From contig JALLLS010000053.1 in assembly GCA_025094145.1 (NCBI GenBank), positions 186,001 to 250,000 on the forward strand: a DNA stretch of 64,000 nucleotides, in the 5' to 3' direction. The number at the start of each line of letters is the position of its first letter. Within the stretch, counting starts at the first letter, position 1. Under the pieces are notes generated by a model. That model did no database searches, had not been told where the DNA came from, and was given only the letters and a program-made list of their open reading frames with translations. Positions 10,315 to 22,911 of the stretch are shown piece after piece. The translations under genes were made by a program, and so were the position numbers. This DNA is from Spinellus fusiger. Lineage: Eukaryota > Mucoromycota > Mucoromycetes > Mucorales > Phycomycetaceae.

Positions 10315-11659
10315 CAGTCACACATTGAATTTAATACTTTTGAAAATAGATTTTAGAAAGAAATATTTAGGATATGTTCAACATTAGATAAAACATTCCA
10401 CATTTGATTTAGAAGCTTCAAACTTAAACAAAATAAAGCTCAACATCTTTAATTATAGAAAAATAATAATAACAGTTACTATTCTGTATGGTCTTTTTCT
10501 TTTGGCATCATTGATTATCTGGTATCTGTCTATTATACTCAGAACTCATTGTTGTGCAATTTCAACACCAACTCTCTTCTACTCTTCGGAAAGTAGAGCC
10601 TTCAAACCTTCAACATTGGTAATAGATACCCCTCTTTTTCTCAATTCGTCTTTCCAAGGCATATCAGATGTGTTCAATTGGGCTCAGGTCAGGGATTTGT
10701 ACGAGCCAGTACTCAAAGCCCCTAATTTGATGTGTCTCTTTCCACCATCTGACATAGGCCCCGTTATGACAACTAGCACCCTCTTCTTGTAACAGAAACT
10801 CTATTTCTTCTTTCTGATGCAATTCCATGAACCAAGGATAGAACTCACCAGCCAAAATATTGATATATTCGTCTTGGTTTACAGTGCCATCAACAAAGAC
10901 TAATGGGCCAAATCCGCCTGCCCAAATACAGCTCCAAAGCATGACCCCACCACCACCAAGCTTCGTTGTTGGAGCACTATGATTAGGATCATACCTTTCT
11001 CCGACTTTTCTGATGATAAGGGCACCTCTATCGTTCTCTTTCACGGTATACTTGGACTCATCAGACCAGACAACGCCTTTCCACTGGTCGTTTGTCCAAT
11101 TGACATGTTCCTTAGCCCAACAAAACCGTTTCTCTGTGTGTTTTACAGTTAAAGCTGGCTTGTGAGCTGAAGAAAAATATCCAAACCCTAACTGATTGAA
11201 GTAACTGATAATGGTGTTTCTACATACATCCACCTGAATCTTCAACATTTCCAATTTCAACTGATTATATGAGGCAAATGAGTCCTCTCTAATGATCTTT
11301 TCCAGGTGTCTGAGGTCCCTCTCACTGGCTTTTTTATGTTTTATGTTTTCCATAACTATTTAAACGTAATAGTGATATGTGTTTATGAATACCTCTGATA
11401 CTATTTTGATCTGTGGGCTTTTTCATCTCAACTACACTCACAATGACAGTCAATTTTAATCCAGTCTTCAACTGGTAATAAATATCCCATCATCTTCTAT
11501 ATTTTGCCTTTTAATATTCTCCATGAGTGTGAGTTTCTGAAAATGTATCTGATATATTGTGTTGGTTTAACACTATTTGGAAAGAATAAGAGTTTTATGC
11601 AAAAAAAAGTTTTTTTTATTAAAATTTAGGCAAGTATTAAATTCAATTGGGTGTGACTG
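10315..11659 (-). mobile_element. Tc1/mariner element, copy A
   Basis: A 1345-bp element bounded by TA at 10313-10314 and 11660-11661. Its terminal inverted repeats begin CAGTCACAC and continue ATTGAATTTAATACTT. It is nearly identical to 19684-21009 (a single residue change was noticed in the transposase). It carries one ORF that is interrupted by a stop before the C-terminus. Confidence 0.9.
10664..11353 (-). pseudogene. Tc1-type transposase of copy A, C-terminally interrupted
   Basis: 229 codons, starting MENIKHKKASERDLRHLEK. A helix-turn-helix-like N-terminus is followed by VVWSDESKY (first Asp), GGGGVMLWS, QEEGASCHN (the second catalytic Asp is replaced by Glu) and DLSPIEHI. An in-frame TGA at 10664-10666 then takes the place of the conserved Trp. 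Downstream the frame still encodes YALERRIEKKRG before further stops, so about 100 codons are cut off. It should not be catalytically competent as read. Confidence 0.88.
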
Positions 11660-11690
11660 TATTCACACATCCTACATCAGTACTATTACG

Positions 11691-12590
11691 TCTCAATTTG
11701 GGAATCGGAATCGTCTCAGAATGTTCTTCAATATCATCCTATGACAAAAAGAAAGATTTGCCACATTGATACATACCATGAAAGCCAAAAACCATTCTGA
11801 GAAGGCCATTGAAAATATTATTAGATTAAATGTGTTGGATGTGTGTACGCAAATCAAACTAGACATTTCGACAAAGACTGTTCCCAATGCACCCATAGAT
11901 TTCTTGAACAAAAAGGCCATTAGCCAAGTACAAGAACTGCTAGCCTGCTATCCTCCCAGTTATGGATTTGCCAAAAACTCTATCTATTATTATGTTAAAG
12001 CTAATCCAACCAAGCACATGTACGCATTTTCTGAGCTGGGCCAACTATGTGAAGAGAATAGAAACAGATATTTTAACTGCTTCTCACTTCGTAAAAGCTT
12101 CATTCCCTCTCACATTACGATAGACACAAAGATACACACATCCTAAATATTAAGAAAACAAAAGCTACACAGGCGAAAAGTTTGATCTTTGGGGTCAAGT
12201 CGTCAATCTAAAATCAAAGGTGTTCAAAAGTCAAGGTGTAGATAGGTCAATGAGATGTCAAGGTACAATAGAAAACAATAGTGTGGCAGTGTCGGTGATC
12301 AAGCAAAACCTTATGTCGAGACGTTCCTCAGGTGGTAGCCGCAAAGCACCTATTGACAAGAATCACATTGAAGCCTCGGAATAGTGATCTAGCTGCTATA
12401 TTATACTTCAGATATATTCTGTTATCTCAAAGGGAAAATAGTACCCGTTCAGAGCGCTTTTGTAAATATAACAAAAGAAAGCACGACACAAATCATACAC
12501 CTAGAACTAATAAAAGGTCTAAGCCTATTGGTTTATCCCCATCCTTCTCCTCCCCATCTATTGATGGAGCCTCGGTTGACTAACTGACAG
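11691..12590 (+). pseudogene. Decayed mobile-element ORF, possibly Fanzor (TnpB-like)
   Basis: Three pieces in successive frames look like one broken protein: 11766-12146 (KANPTKHMYAFSELGQL, RYFNCFSLRKSFIPSHITID), about 12160-12402 (GEKFDLWGQVVNLKSKVFKS, MRCQGTIENNSVAVSVIKQ) and 12332-12583 (ENSTRSERFCKYNKRKHD). From memory, a multi-copy mucoralean ORF of this type exists and may be a Fanzor nuclease, the eukaryotic TnpB relative. No RuvC catalytic motif or zinc ribbon is visible here, so the family name is a guess. The frameshifts and the missing C-terminus mean it is dead. Confidence 0.4.
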
Positions 12591-12599
12591 AAGCCCATG

Positions 12600-15045
12600 A
12601 TATAGGTAAACTACCTAAAGAATAATCAAGTGTGTCTTATTATATCTTGTCATGCAAAAGACATTATAGTGTCTGGTAAGTATTACCAGAATATAGATTG
12701 AGTTTTCATATTTTTATATTTCTTATGAAATCTTCGGACCCACTCGCATTAAAGAAGGAGCAGACACTTGGACAAGTGATTGTGTGTTAGTAAACACAGT
12801 ATAAAACAAACAAAATCCCTACTTTTACAATAGCATAGTATTAATATATTACACCAAGTCACGATTTAAATGCATTTAATATACTTATAGACGTCTTAAA
12901 TGGCTAATGTGGTCTAACCCCATAACCCTTGATACTACAGAAACATTTAAACCTGTAAAGGCTAAAAACATGCAGGTTATCGAGCTTACTACTGCAATAG
13001 ACAAGACAAGTTAGACCTAGGACACTAATATATATTCTTTATATAGGCTCCTTGGCCTATAGAGGACTCTATGTTTCTTTCACACAACAGTTTTTTAAGG
13101 AATTTAAAGCTTTGTGTTTATAGTTTAAGTGACAGGCACCTTATACAAAAGAGTCTGACTATTTTTAAACCTTTAGAGGTGGCTTGGTGAAACAGACAGT
13201 ATTATTCTTAAATGCACACCAGAGATAACCGATACTATAAGTTGGAAGTAGACAGTATCTTTAGTGTCCTAGGATCTATAAAACACAGAACATAATGAAG
13301 TGATCACATTCTATACTCTTCCTTGCAGAAAAAGTAAAATGCAGCTGCATAGTGTTTCTACTTATTAGAGGCTATATGAAAGAGTTAGAGGTGTAGACAG
13401 AGTACAAATATTACCCTCTTTACAATAAACAGGGTGAACAGACTACTATTGAACAATGCAAAAGAGGGATGGGTTGAGTACTGAACGTTTCTTGGATAGG
13501 TGTGTGGATTGAGCTCAGCAGTGGAGCTATTAAAGTGCTTCGAGCTGCTGACTTTGTTGGATATTCAAACATCTTACTGCTTTAATCATGTATTTAAACT
13601 TTTTGATATTTCTTAGTGTGTTTAAATATCTCAACTGAATCATTAGGTTGGAAGGAGAAAATAGAAAAGAAATAATTAAATAAATTAAAGAATATGCCTT
13701 TTCATATCACTTTGCTATAGCCACCTCTTAGTGATAATAATAATAATAGTAATAAAAACAAAAACAAAAAAATTATTCGATCTCATCACAATAGAGGCGA
13801 TGCACTCTTTGTACAGAGTTTGTGATCTACAAAATAAAGTATCCAGCGTAATCCAGCCTAGCAGCCATACAACCAACCACTTGTAATACAGGAAATTCAG
13901 CCTCAGTATAGAGGGATTGCAAAGATTCAAAAGACACGAATTGATTCCAAAAAATTTAAATCCTCACTTCATGAAACTAAAGACCGCTGTCCAAGTTACG
14001 AAAATAGCTTGCTATGGTAGGTCACTTCTTTTGTCTATCAATCAACCATGCTAAGAACAAAAAAATCCAATAGCTTTTTAAAATCTAACATTTTGTCCAT
14101 AGTTACATCATTATGATTCAATATGTCTTCTTTAAGCCTCTTCAGACTTATATGGCTCTGGGTAATCTGTGAAGTATTGGATGAAATGCAGGCTATTTAT
14201 TGAGTCTTGGCTATAAGATTATCTTATAAGATTCCAAACAAGGACATAAGAAATAAAAAGGAAAAAAAAAACTTGATCCATGTACCATTTTGCAATGGAC
14301 AAAGTGGTGATACACCAATATTTTTAAAAGCCATCCCACTTGCCTGAATGTCAGACTTTATCTTTGTACCATGTTTTACCTCGATTTCTTGTCTAATCTT
14401 AATATTAAAGTATCCTACAAATCATAGCAGACCTATGCACTTATTTTATTGATAAAAAGATTGGACATACAAAACTGAATATTTTATTTATTTTGGTCAT
14501 TATAAAAGAAAAAGCAGAGGTGTAAAGAAAGTGGAAAAGGAACACAGAGAAGTAGTATCCGTACCTTTCTATTATTTGTAGGATACAACAGTGGCAGGAT
14601 GCCGCTCAAAGCACATGCATTTACATTAAAACATCGATAGCAAGTCACTTGAGTAAGACGATAAGATTCACCTTAATAGTACCAACACAGAGCCAGAGAC
14701 TCCATACAAAATAATGCTAATAATACTTATACTAATAGTACCAAATAAAAGAGATATGAAAAAGGACAGATATGAGTAACTAGCAATCCATATTATATCG
14801 CTGAGTTGTTCTATGAAAAACTAAAGTTGAAAAAAAGAAATAGTCCTTACGGTCAGATACTTAAAAAACGAGATCGACCAGATTGTGATTTAAAAAAGCG
14901 CAAATAAAACGACGAAATTTGGATGCCAATTTGAAAAGCTATTGCTTTGGCTTTCTTCCCTCTATAATAAAAAAGTAGTCCGTTTGCTTATCCTTTGCAG
15001 TATTAAACAACATCTGCTTGTCATTCTTGCCTCTGCAACGCTATC
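12600..15045. other. Intergenic, nothing recognised
   Basis: About 2.4 kb of AT-rich DNA with only short spurious frames. I found no RNA gene, element terminus or coding similarity. The part next to 15046 presumably holds the promoter of the channel gene. Confidence 0.5.
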
Positions 15046-18000
15046 ATGTCAACGACAGCTCAACAAGAATTAGAGTAATTAGCTAACTAAACCTATATAC
15101 ATAATAGACTAATCATGGTCTTTTAGAACTGATTCTTCACTGAGTACGTTTACTTCTGCTCTGTGGTTCAATGCTGCTCTTGCTATTGCCTTTTTCTGTT
15201 TGTTCAATATTCTGAGAACTAGAAGAGTACAGACGTACTTTCCAAGATCATATGTTGTTCCTAAAAAGTAGGTTATCAAATACAAGTAGCTGTTGAGTAA
15301 CCATCGCCCTTTAGCAAACAACCCCCTCCTTTACCAGACGGTTATTTTCAGTGGATCATAACCCTATTGCGTATTCCAGACGAGGAGCTTATTCGATGCA
15401 TGGGTCTTGATAGATTCATGGTCCTTAAGTTCTTACGTATGGGTATCGTCGTATTCTTTGTCGCCACCTTCACCGCTGTTCCTATTCTTATTCCTATTAA
15501 TGCTGTTGGTCAATTAAATTCAGAAGGCCTCAATCTATTGACCATCGGTAATGTATCTGATCCTGGGCGTACCTGGGCCCATACTGTCTTGGCTATCTTT
15601 TTTACTGGTAAGCAATTGAAAGACACTGCAAACTACATAAGCATGCACTAACATAGTATGGTGATAAATAGCTGGCTTGATCTACTACACCTTCAGTCAA
15701 ACAAGAGAATACTTGAAATTGAGACGTGAATATCTCCTGAGCCCCGAGTTCTCTCGCTCTGTAGTAGCTCGCTCTTTGTTTGTTCCTTCCATCCCAAGTG
15801 ATGTTCACTCTGTAGAAGAATTGAAAAGAATCTTTGATCACTTCCCTGGTGGTGTTCGTCGCATCTGGATCAACAGAGACTTACAAGACTTGCCTGACAA
15901 TGTATCAGACCGCCAAAAGAAAGTCCAAAATCTTGAGTCTGCTATTACAAAAGCCATCTTAGCTACTTACAAGCACATGAATAAGAAGGGTGTTCAGCCA
16001 GAAGATGGCCCTGATTCCGTTTTGATTCCTAAAGAATTGCGCCCCACTCACAGAGTGTCTTCACTACCAATTGGCCTTCCCTTTGTGGGCCGTAAAGTAG
16101 ACTCTATTGATTACTACCATGATACCATCAAAACACTCAACGAAATCATTACTAAAAAACAAAACACCATCATGGAGAACGCACCTCTTACTTCAGCATT
16201 TATTGAATTCAATCAACAGAGTGGTGCTCAAATGGCTGCTCAGAGTGTGATTCATCGTAAAGAACTCGTCATGGCTCCTCGTTACATCGAGATTGCACCC
16301 ACAGATATTATCTGGGACAATATGAACATCAAGTCTTATGCACGTCTTTTGCGTCGCATGACAAGCTTAACTCTTACTACAGTCATCGTTATCTTCTGGG
16401 CTATTCCAGGTATGCCTTTATTTTTATAAAAAGACGTAGACTCGAATGGAGAACTATATTTAACTTTGTCTTTCTCAACTCTAGTGATCTTTGTACAGGG
16501 TGTGTCTACTCTGGATTCACTTAGCAAGACATTCCCATTCCTTGCTGCTGTAAATAACTTAGGTCCCACAGTGGTTGGTATTATTCAGGGTATTCTTCCT
16601 GCTGTTGCCCTGGCTGTTCTCGTAGCTCTAGTTCCTATTATTTTTGCCTGTAAGTTCTTTCATCTTTACGTATTTTTCTTTTTAACACAAATCTATAGTC
16701 TTCTCAAAAATGGAAGGAATTCCTCGACAATCATTCGTCGAGCTATCTGTTTTGCACAAATTCTTCTTCTTCCAGGTAAATATCATGGGTGAACCCTACA
16801 TTCCGGAATCCTGTTTACTCAATAGAATGTAGTTTGTTGATGTCGTGCTAGTGTCTACCATTGCCGGTGGTATCTTCAACGTATTGGGTGATTTGACCAA
16901 AAACCCTTCAAGCATTATCAGTCTGTTGGCAGAGAAACTTCCTAGAGCTTCTACCTTCTTCATCACCTATGTGATGTTGCAGGCAACCAACGCAGCTGCT
17001 CAGAATCTATTACAGCTGGTACCCTATATTCTTTCCTTTGTCCTTCCTCTGTTGAGTACTACACCCAGAGACATCTACCAACAAAAGAACAAATGTCCCA
17101 ACCTCAACTTGGGTACACTGATTCCTAGCCATACCGTTATCTTTGTATTGGGTAAAAATAAGCTAAACTTATAGTGTAAAACTGGATAATTTTAACATGC
17201 TGGTTCTATAGGTATCGAATACTCTACAGTGGCACCACTGATTCTTCCTTTCATATTGCTTTATTTCTGCATGCATTATTTCGTCTTGCTTTATCAATTG
17301 ACTCATGTCTACGAAAGAGCATTCGAAACAGCAGGCCGTGCCTTCCCAAGATCAATTCGTCACATCTATATTGGGATGTTCACATGGCAACTCACTATGG
17401 TTGGATTATTTGGTGTTCGTGGTAGCCAGGCCATTGGTCAATTGGTGGTGATGGTTATTTTGTTGATCGTCAGTGCCTTTGCATTGGGTCTCTACGACAG
17501 TGCATTCAAGCCTTTGCTCAAATTCTTGCCTGTGGAGTGCATGAAGCACGAAGAAATTAAGAGTGTTGTAGCCAAGAACTTGAGTTCAAGTGATGTTGCC
17601 TTGTCCAAAGGAAAAGAAGATGACAAAAACGGACTCATTCAGGATGCCAACACTTCTGATAGAACAAGCAGCCATGCTGAAGAAAGTGAGACAACAGGCC
17701 TTCGCAAGCGATCTAGTCTCTTTAACAATTCTGAACATGATGTGTCTGATAAGGAGGTGAATGTGGATGCTTTTGCAGAGCGTTATCATCTCAACCAAGC
17801 ACTCCTTGAAGATTGCAAAGCTTCACCAAAAGACAGCGAAGAAGGAAATACCATGTTGATTACTGCACGTAGAATGTATGATTGTGAGGCCTACCTTCAC
17901 CCATCTATTATAAAATTCCAGCCCACAGTATGGCTTCCACAAGATAAATTGGGCATTGCTCAACAAGAAGTAGCTCAGCTTAAATCTCTTGGCATTGAAG

Positions 18001-18200
18001 CTACTACCCAGGATGCAGAAGCATGTGTGAACGAAAAGAAGGTTAAGATTTCTATTAATGAGGAGACTGTGATTATACAACAAAAGGGTGTTCCAGGAGA
18101 ACGTCCTTCACCTGCTGAACTGTCTGATGTAAACGACTATGTTCGCGTGGTAGTCGATAACTATAACTTCATCGACTCTCTGGCCATCAATACACAATAA
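15046..18200 (+). CDS. CSC1/OSCA-type (RSN1_7TM) ion channel
   Basis: A predicted osmosensitive, calcium-permeable cation channel of the CSC1/OSCA/TMEM63 superfamily, acting in a cell membrane. Exons: 15046-15074, 15127-15267, 15315-15607, 15672-16409, 16485-16649, 16699-16775, 16833-17151, 17212-18200, giving 916 residues in frame. Signatures: an N-terminal transmembrane segment, then LPDGYFQWIITLLRIPDEEL, the cytosolic RRM-like region with APTDIIWDNM, and then the conserved core EGIPRQSFVELSVLHKFFFFQ, GGIFNVLGDL, PSSIISLLAEKLPRASTFF and YSTVAPLILPF, with several hydrophobic spans. The C-terminus is long and hydrophilic. Exon 1 has only nine full codons; it was chosen because it supplies an ATG and a phase-2 join. 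Family level is secure; the exact orthologue is not. Confidence 0.93.
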
Positions 18201-19683
18201 TATTATACTCTTACTACCCTTATTTTATTATTTTTATTATTATTACTCTTACTCTTACTCTTACTGTAGGATGCATATTATTTTAAATCTTTAGATGACA
18301 TTATTCTCTTTTATACTATTCATCTCGGACAAATAAAACATCCTTATTTTTAAGAAACAAAAAAATAGAGATATTGATGCTTTGTCCTATAGAGTCATCT
18401 TTGCTTTTTGTAAGCACAGAATCACAAACAAAAAGTAAAGAGAAATGTACAAGGTAGTGCTTCATGCAACTGTGAGAGTATACTAACACTGGTTTATAAA
18501 ACAAAGTCTGAGGAGCTGGATGCTGTATCTAAAGTGTCAAGATAATCCCCATCTGTGTCAACAAGAAGTGCTATTTATCTATAGAAAGTCTTCTTTTTCG
18601 ATATTTACTACCGCTAATATCAGTGCTATACTTAAGCAATAAGACTATATTTATAGTTGAAAGTTAATGTTGTGGAATAAGTGAGCCACTATTAAGTTTG
18701 GCTAAAAAGATGCAGGACTGAATGCCACCAACTCCTTTAGTATAGTCAGGTTCAATTATTTCGAGTAAATAAATAATACATCGAGCTACAACAGTGGAGT
18801 GTTCCAAACAAAACATCGAGGGTCAGATGTATATCTTGTGTAGTTGTGGATTGATTAAGATCAATATATAAATAGCGAGGCATGTTATTTTGGATTTTTT
18901 TTGAAAGTATATTATGCCCTGTTAGAGAATAATCAAACAGACCCATACTATGTGATCATTTGAGACACATATCCAAAAAAAAAAAAGGTCTCATAAATAT
19001 GTACTATCTTACCTCTCATAATTCATTGGCAGAAAATGTCATATGTTTGTTAATGTCTAAGATCGTGAGTAAAGAATCTCTAATAGAACTGCTGATTTTA
19101 CTATATTGCTAATCTGAGTATCTATTTTTCTATCCTGTTAAGTGCTCAATACTAAATGCATACTAATCAGTACACGGGCCCAATGCAAAATAAGCCTCTG
19201 TTGCAGTATTTTCAGAAGAACAGACATCAAGATATCTTAATCCACTCCCCACTTAGTGTATTATTGTTTATTTTAAAGTTCTGCCAAACATATGGACTCT
19301 GTATCTTGTCGGGTGCTATTTCCTCTATAAAACACTGTTCATCTCTTGCTCCTCATGATAGCTAAGGTTGATATTCGAATTAGAACTGAAGTTGAAATAG
19401 GAGATCTATCCAATAACTTATGCCCAGTAATTCTTACTTGAAAACATCCGGCTCCTATTTTAGTAATGATGGCTATCGAGACGGAGAATACTTTCGATAG
19501 TTCCAAGGGCTGATATGCAGATCAGATGTCTTAGTCATATACAAAGAGAGACTTCTTTTTAAAATTGGGACAAAGCAATAGAACGGTGTAAACTACCTAA
19601 AGTATTTAGTAATCAGGTTAAGTAATTGATGCCCATATTGTATTTATGTTTTTAATATTATTTATCATTGGATGGTGTAAATA
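18201..19683. other. Intergenic, nothing recognised
   Basis: 3' flank of the channel gene, starting with a short TTACTC-type repeat near 18240-18265. The rest is AT-rich with short spurious frames only. Confidence 0.5.
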
Positions 19684-21009
19684 CAGCCACACCCAATTGA
19701 ATTTAATACTTTTGAAAATAGATTTCAGAACGAAATATTTAGGATATGTTCAACATTAGATAAAACATTCCACATTTGATTTAGAAGCTTCAAACTTAAA
19801 CAAAATAAAGCTCAACATCTTTAATTATAGAAAAATAATAATAACAGTTACTATTCTGTATGGTCTTTTTCTTTTGGCATCATTGATTATCTGGTATCTG
19901 TCTATTATACTCAGAACTCATTGTTGTGCAATTTCAACACCAACTCTCTTCTACTCTTCGGAAAGTAGAGCCTTCAAACCTTCAACATTGGTAATAGATA
20001 CCCCTCTTTTTCTCAATTCGTCTTTCCAAGGCATATCAGATGTGTTCAATTGGGCTCAGGTCAGGGATTTGTACGAGCCAGTACTCAAAGCCCCTAATTT
20101 GATGTGTCTCTTTCCACCATCTGACATAGGCCCCGTTATGACAACTAGCACCCTCTTCTTGTAACAGAAACTCTATTTCTTCTTTCTGATGCAATTCCAT
20201 GAACCAAGGATGGAACTCACCAGCCAAAATATTGATATATTCGTCTTGGTTTACAGTGCCATCAACAAAGACTAATGGGCCAAATCCGCCTGCCCAAATA
20301 CAGCTCCAAAGCATGACCCCACCACCACCAAGCTTCGTTGTTGGAGCACTATGATTAGGATCATACCTTTCTCCGACTTTTCTGATGATAAGGGCACCTC
20401 TATCGTTCTCTTTCACGGTATACTTGGACTCATCAGACCAGACAACGCCTTTCCACTGGTCGTTTGTCCAATTGACATGTTCCTTAGCCCAACAAAACCG
20501 TTTCTCTGTGTGTTTTACAGTTAAAGCTGGCTTGTGAGCTGAAGAAAAATATCCAAACCCTAACTGATTGAAGTAACTGATAATGGTGTTTCTACATACA
20601 TCCACCTGAATCTTCAACATTTCCAATTTCAACTGATTATATGAGGCAAATGAGTCCTCTCTAATGATCTTTTCCAGGTGTCTGAGGTCCCTCTCACTGG
20701 CTTTTTTATGTTTTATGTTTTCCATAACTATTTAAACGTAATAGTGATATGTGTTTATGAATACCTCTGATACTATTTTGATCTGTGGGCTTTTTCATCT
20801 CAACTACACTCACAATGACAGTCAATTTTAATCCAGTCTTCAACTGGTAATAAATATCCCATCATCTTCTATATTTTGCCTTTTAATATTCTCCATGAGT
20901 TTGAGTTTCTGAAAATGTATCTGATATATTGTGTTGGTTTAACACTATTTGGAAAGAATAAGAGTTTTATGCAAAAAAAAGTTTTTTTTTATTAAAATTT
21001 AGGCAAGTA
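19684..21009 (-). mobile_element. Tc1/mariner element, copy B (one terminus missing)
   Basis: Left terminus CAGCCACACCCAATTGAATT follows TA at 19682-19683. The sequence follows copy A almost base for base to GGCAAGTA at 21009 and then departs, so the last 35 bp or so, containing the right terminal repeat, are absent. Different DNA (the 5' flank of the next Tc1 ORF) takes over at that TA. Confidence 0.88.
20036..20725 (-). pseudogene. Tc1-type transposase of copy B, C-terminally interrupted
   Basis: 229 codons, the same as copy A except His for Tyr in GEFHPWF. It has the same Asp-to-Glu change in QEEG and the same in-frame TGA (20036-20038) replacing the Trp after SPIEHI. The shared defects show that both copies descend from an already defective parent. 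Confidence 0.88.
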
Positions 21010-21106
21010 AAGTGACCTGGCAAATGTAATTGACTATTTCAAATTCCGGGCTATTTTTATACCAAAAATAATAAACATTATTCTTTCTATCTTAATAACA
21101 ATTCTT

Positions 21107-22163
21107 TTTCTCTAATGTCTGACTTATCCAACACCGTGGACATCTTCACTAAGACCCCCGAGATGTATGGGAAATAGACAAGCCTCGAGAATCGTTCAGC
21201 CATTCTCCATGAGGTGCTGAACATGAACACCACCCAAGCCGAGGCATCTCGCATGTTCAATGTTCCTCCCACCACTGTAGGGGATATTGTGAGACACATC
21301 AAGAAAAAAGGCTTGTTATTAACTTCTCCCAAGAGTTTTTGACAAAGAAAGTTGGACAACAGGGCCCTCCAATGGTTGAGAAGAACAGTAGTCAGTGATT
21401 CTCATCAGACCAAAGTAGCCATCATGGCAGACATGGCCATCAAGGTTTTAAGACCAACCTTGATGAAATGGGCTTACACTCTTTCAGTCCAGTGTTAAAG
21501 CCTCTTCTCCACCAAGAAACATATGGAAGTAAGACTCCAGTGGGCCCGTGAGCACGTTGGTTGGACACTTGAGCAGTGGCAGCAGATAGTTTGGTCCGAT
21601 GAGTCCAGGGTCAAACTGATGAACTTTGACAGGGAAATTAAAGTCATCAGACACCCTAGTACGACCTTTAAGCCTAATATTGTCATAGAAATAAGGAAGT
21701 TTGGAGGTGGTGGAGTGATGGGTTGGGGCTGTTTTAGTGGGAGGTGTGTTGAGAGATAGATCGTAGTGGAGGGTAGGATAAACTCCGACAAGCACATCAA
21801 TGTCTTGGGAGATGTCTACTGCCATGAACTCGAATGTCTCTCTATCCAAAACCCTGGAGTCAGCTACCGCCTACAGGAGGACAATGCTAGACCCCATATG
21901 AGCAAGGCAACTCGTGAATGGAAGGCAGAAAATAGAATAAAAACTCTTCCTTACTGGCCCTCACAAAGTCCCGATCTCAATCCAATTGAGCATCTGTGGG
22001 CTCACTTCAAGAAGACCATCAGGAAGGACAGAATGGTATATTCCACTAAGAAGAAGTTGGGGGCAGCCCTAATGCTTGAATGGGGTAAAATATCAAAGGA
22101 AGTGACAGACACCCTCATTGCCAGTATAGAGCGGATATGCCAAGAGTGGTCGTCACGGTGGTT
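21107..22163 (+). pseudogene. Tc1/mariner transposase relic
   Basis: Starts MSDLSNTVDIFTKTPEMYGK with several stops. It reads through a helix-turn-helix (AEASRMFNVPPTTVGDIVRH), VWSDESRVKLM, FGGGGVMGWGCFSG, a stop near 21759, then QEDNARPH and the intact DLNPIEHLWAHFKKTI. All three DDE residues are present, but at least four stop codons break the frame. It belongs to a different Tc1 lineage from copies A and B. No right-hand terminal repeat was found; a solo LTR lies about 120 bp downstream. Confidence 0.85.
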
Positions 22164-22284
22164 ATTGATTAACCTTATAATAAAACCAATTTTATATATT
22201 ATAAACACTATTATCTTTATTTATTGAAATTTCTACGTTTCTATCTAATGAGTCCATGAATTTATAACACTATCAGGATAAAGT

Positions 22285-22781
22285 TGTGACTATTCAGACA
22301 AGTAGATGATAGCGAGACTGAACAAGGATGATTTTTTTTATTAAAGTGAAGAGTGGTTCCTTATTTATATTTTTTGTGGGTGCTTATCCTTCAGTGGCAT
22401 TCTACCTTTTGGTAGTTAATGATTAGTCCATGGTTGGTGTAGATGATCTACCTAATGGTAGACTATATGTTGGAGCCTTATGGTTGGTTCATTGAATAAG
22501 CATACCATTATAGAGCCATAAATTATATGTCCACTTTAATTGATTTTGATAGGTCTTATTTATCCACTAAGGATTTATAAAGGCAGCTCTTATTAAATGT
22601 CAAATAGTTCACTGAGCTTAGAAGGTTGATTTGTAGTTACGACCAATCAGTGAGATGATACAGAGATGTACTATGTTACTTGTGTGCACTCAAGCTTTCA
22701 TAGAGTATTCTGAATGTCACAGCACACTACTCATGTTGATCAATTCATGGAAGATCTTTCGATTGAAGTCGGAGCATGACA
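22285..22781 (-). repeat. Solo LTR, family 1, 5-bp target duplication AAAGT
   Basis: A 497-bp unit starting TGTGACTATTCAG and ending GGAGCATGACA. It is flanked by AAAGT at 22280-22284 and 22782-22786. It aligns along its whole length with 7505-8031, including the TATA-like and polyadenylation-like signals on the minus strand. It ends 130 bp from the stop codon of the reductase gene. Confidence 0.92.
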
Positions 22782-22911
22782 AAAGTACAAAACTAAAAAA
22801 AAAAGGAAATATGAATTTAAGAGAAAAAAAACTAACTACTTATTGAAAGTCACTTTATATGGTAATATTTTCACTATGCTAGTTGTTTATTGGATAATAA
22901 TTAATAGATAT

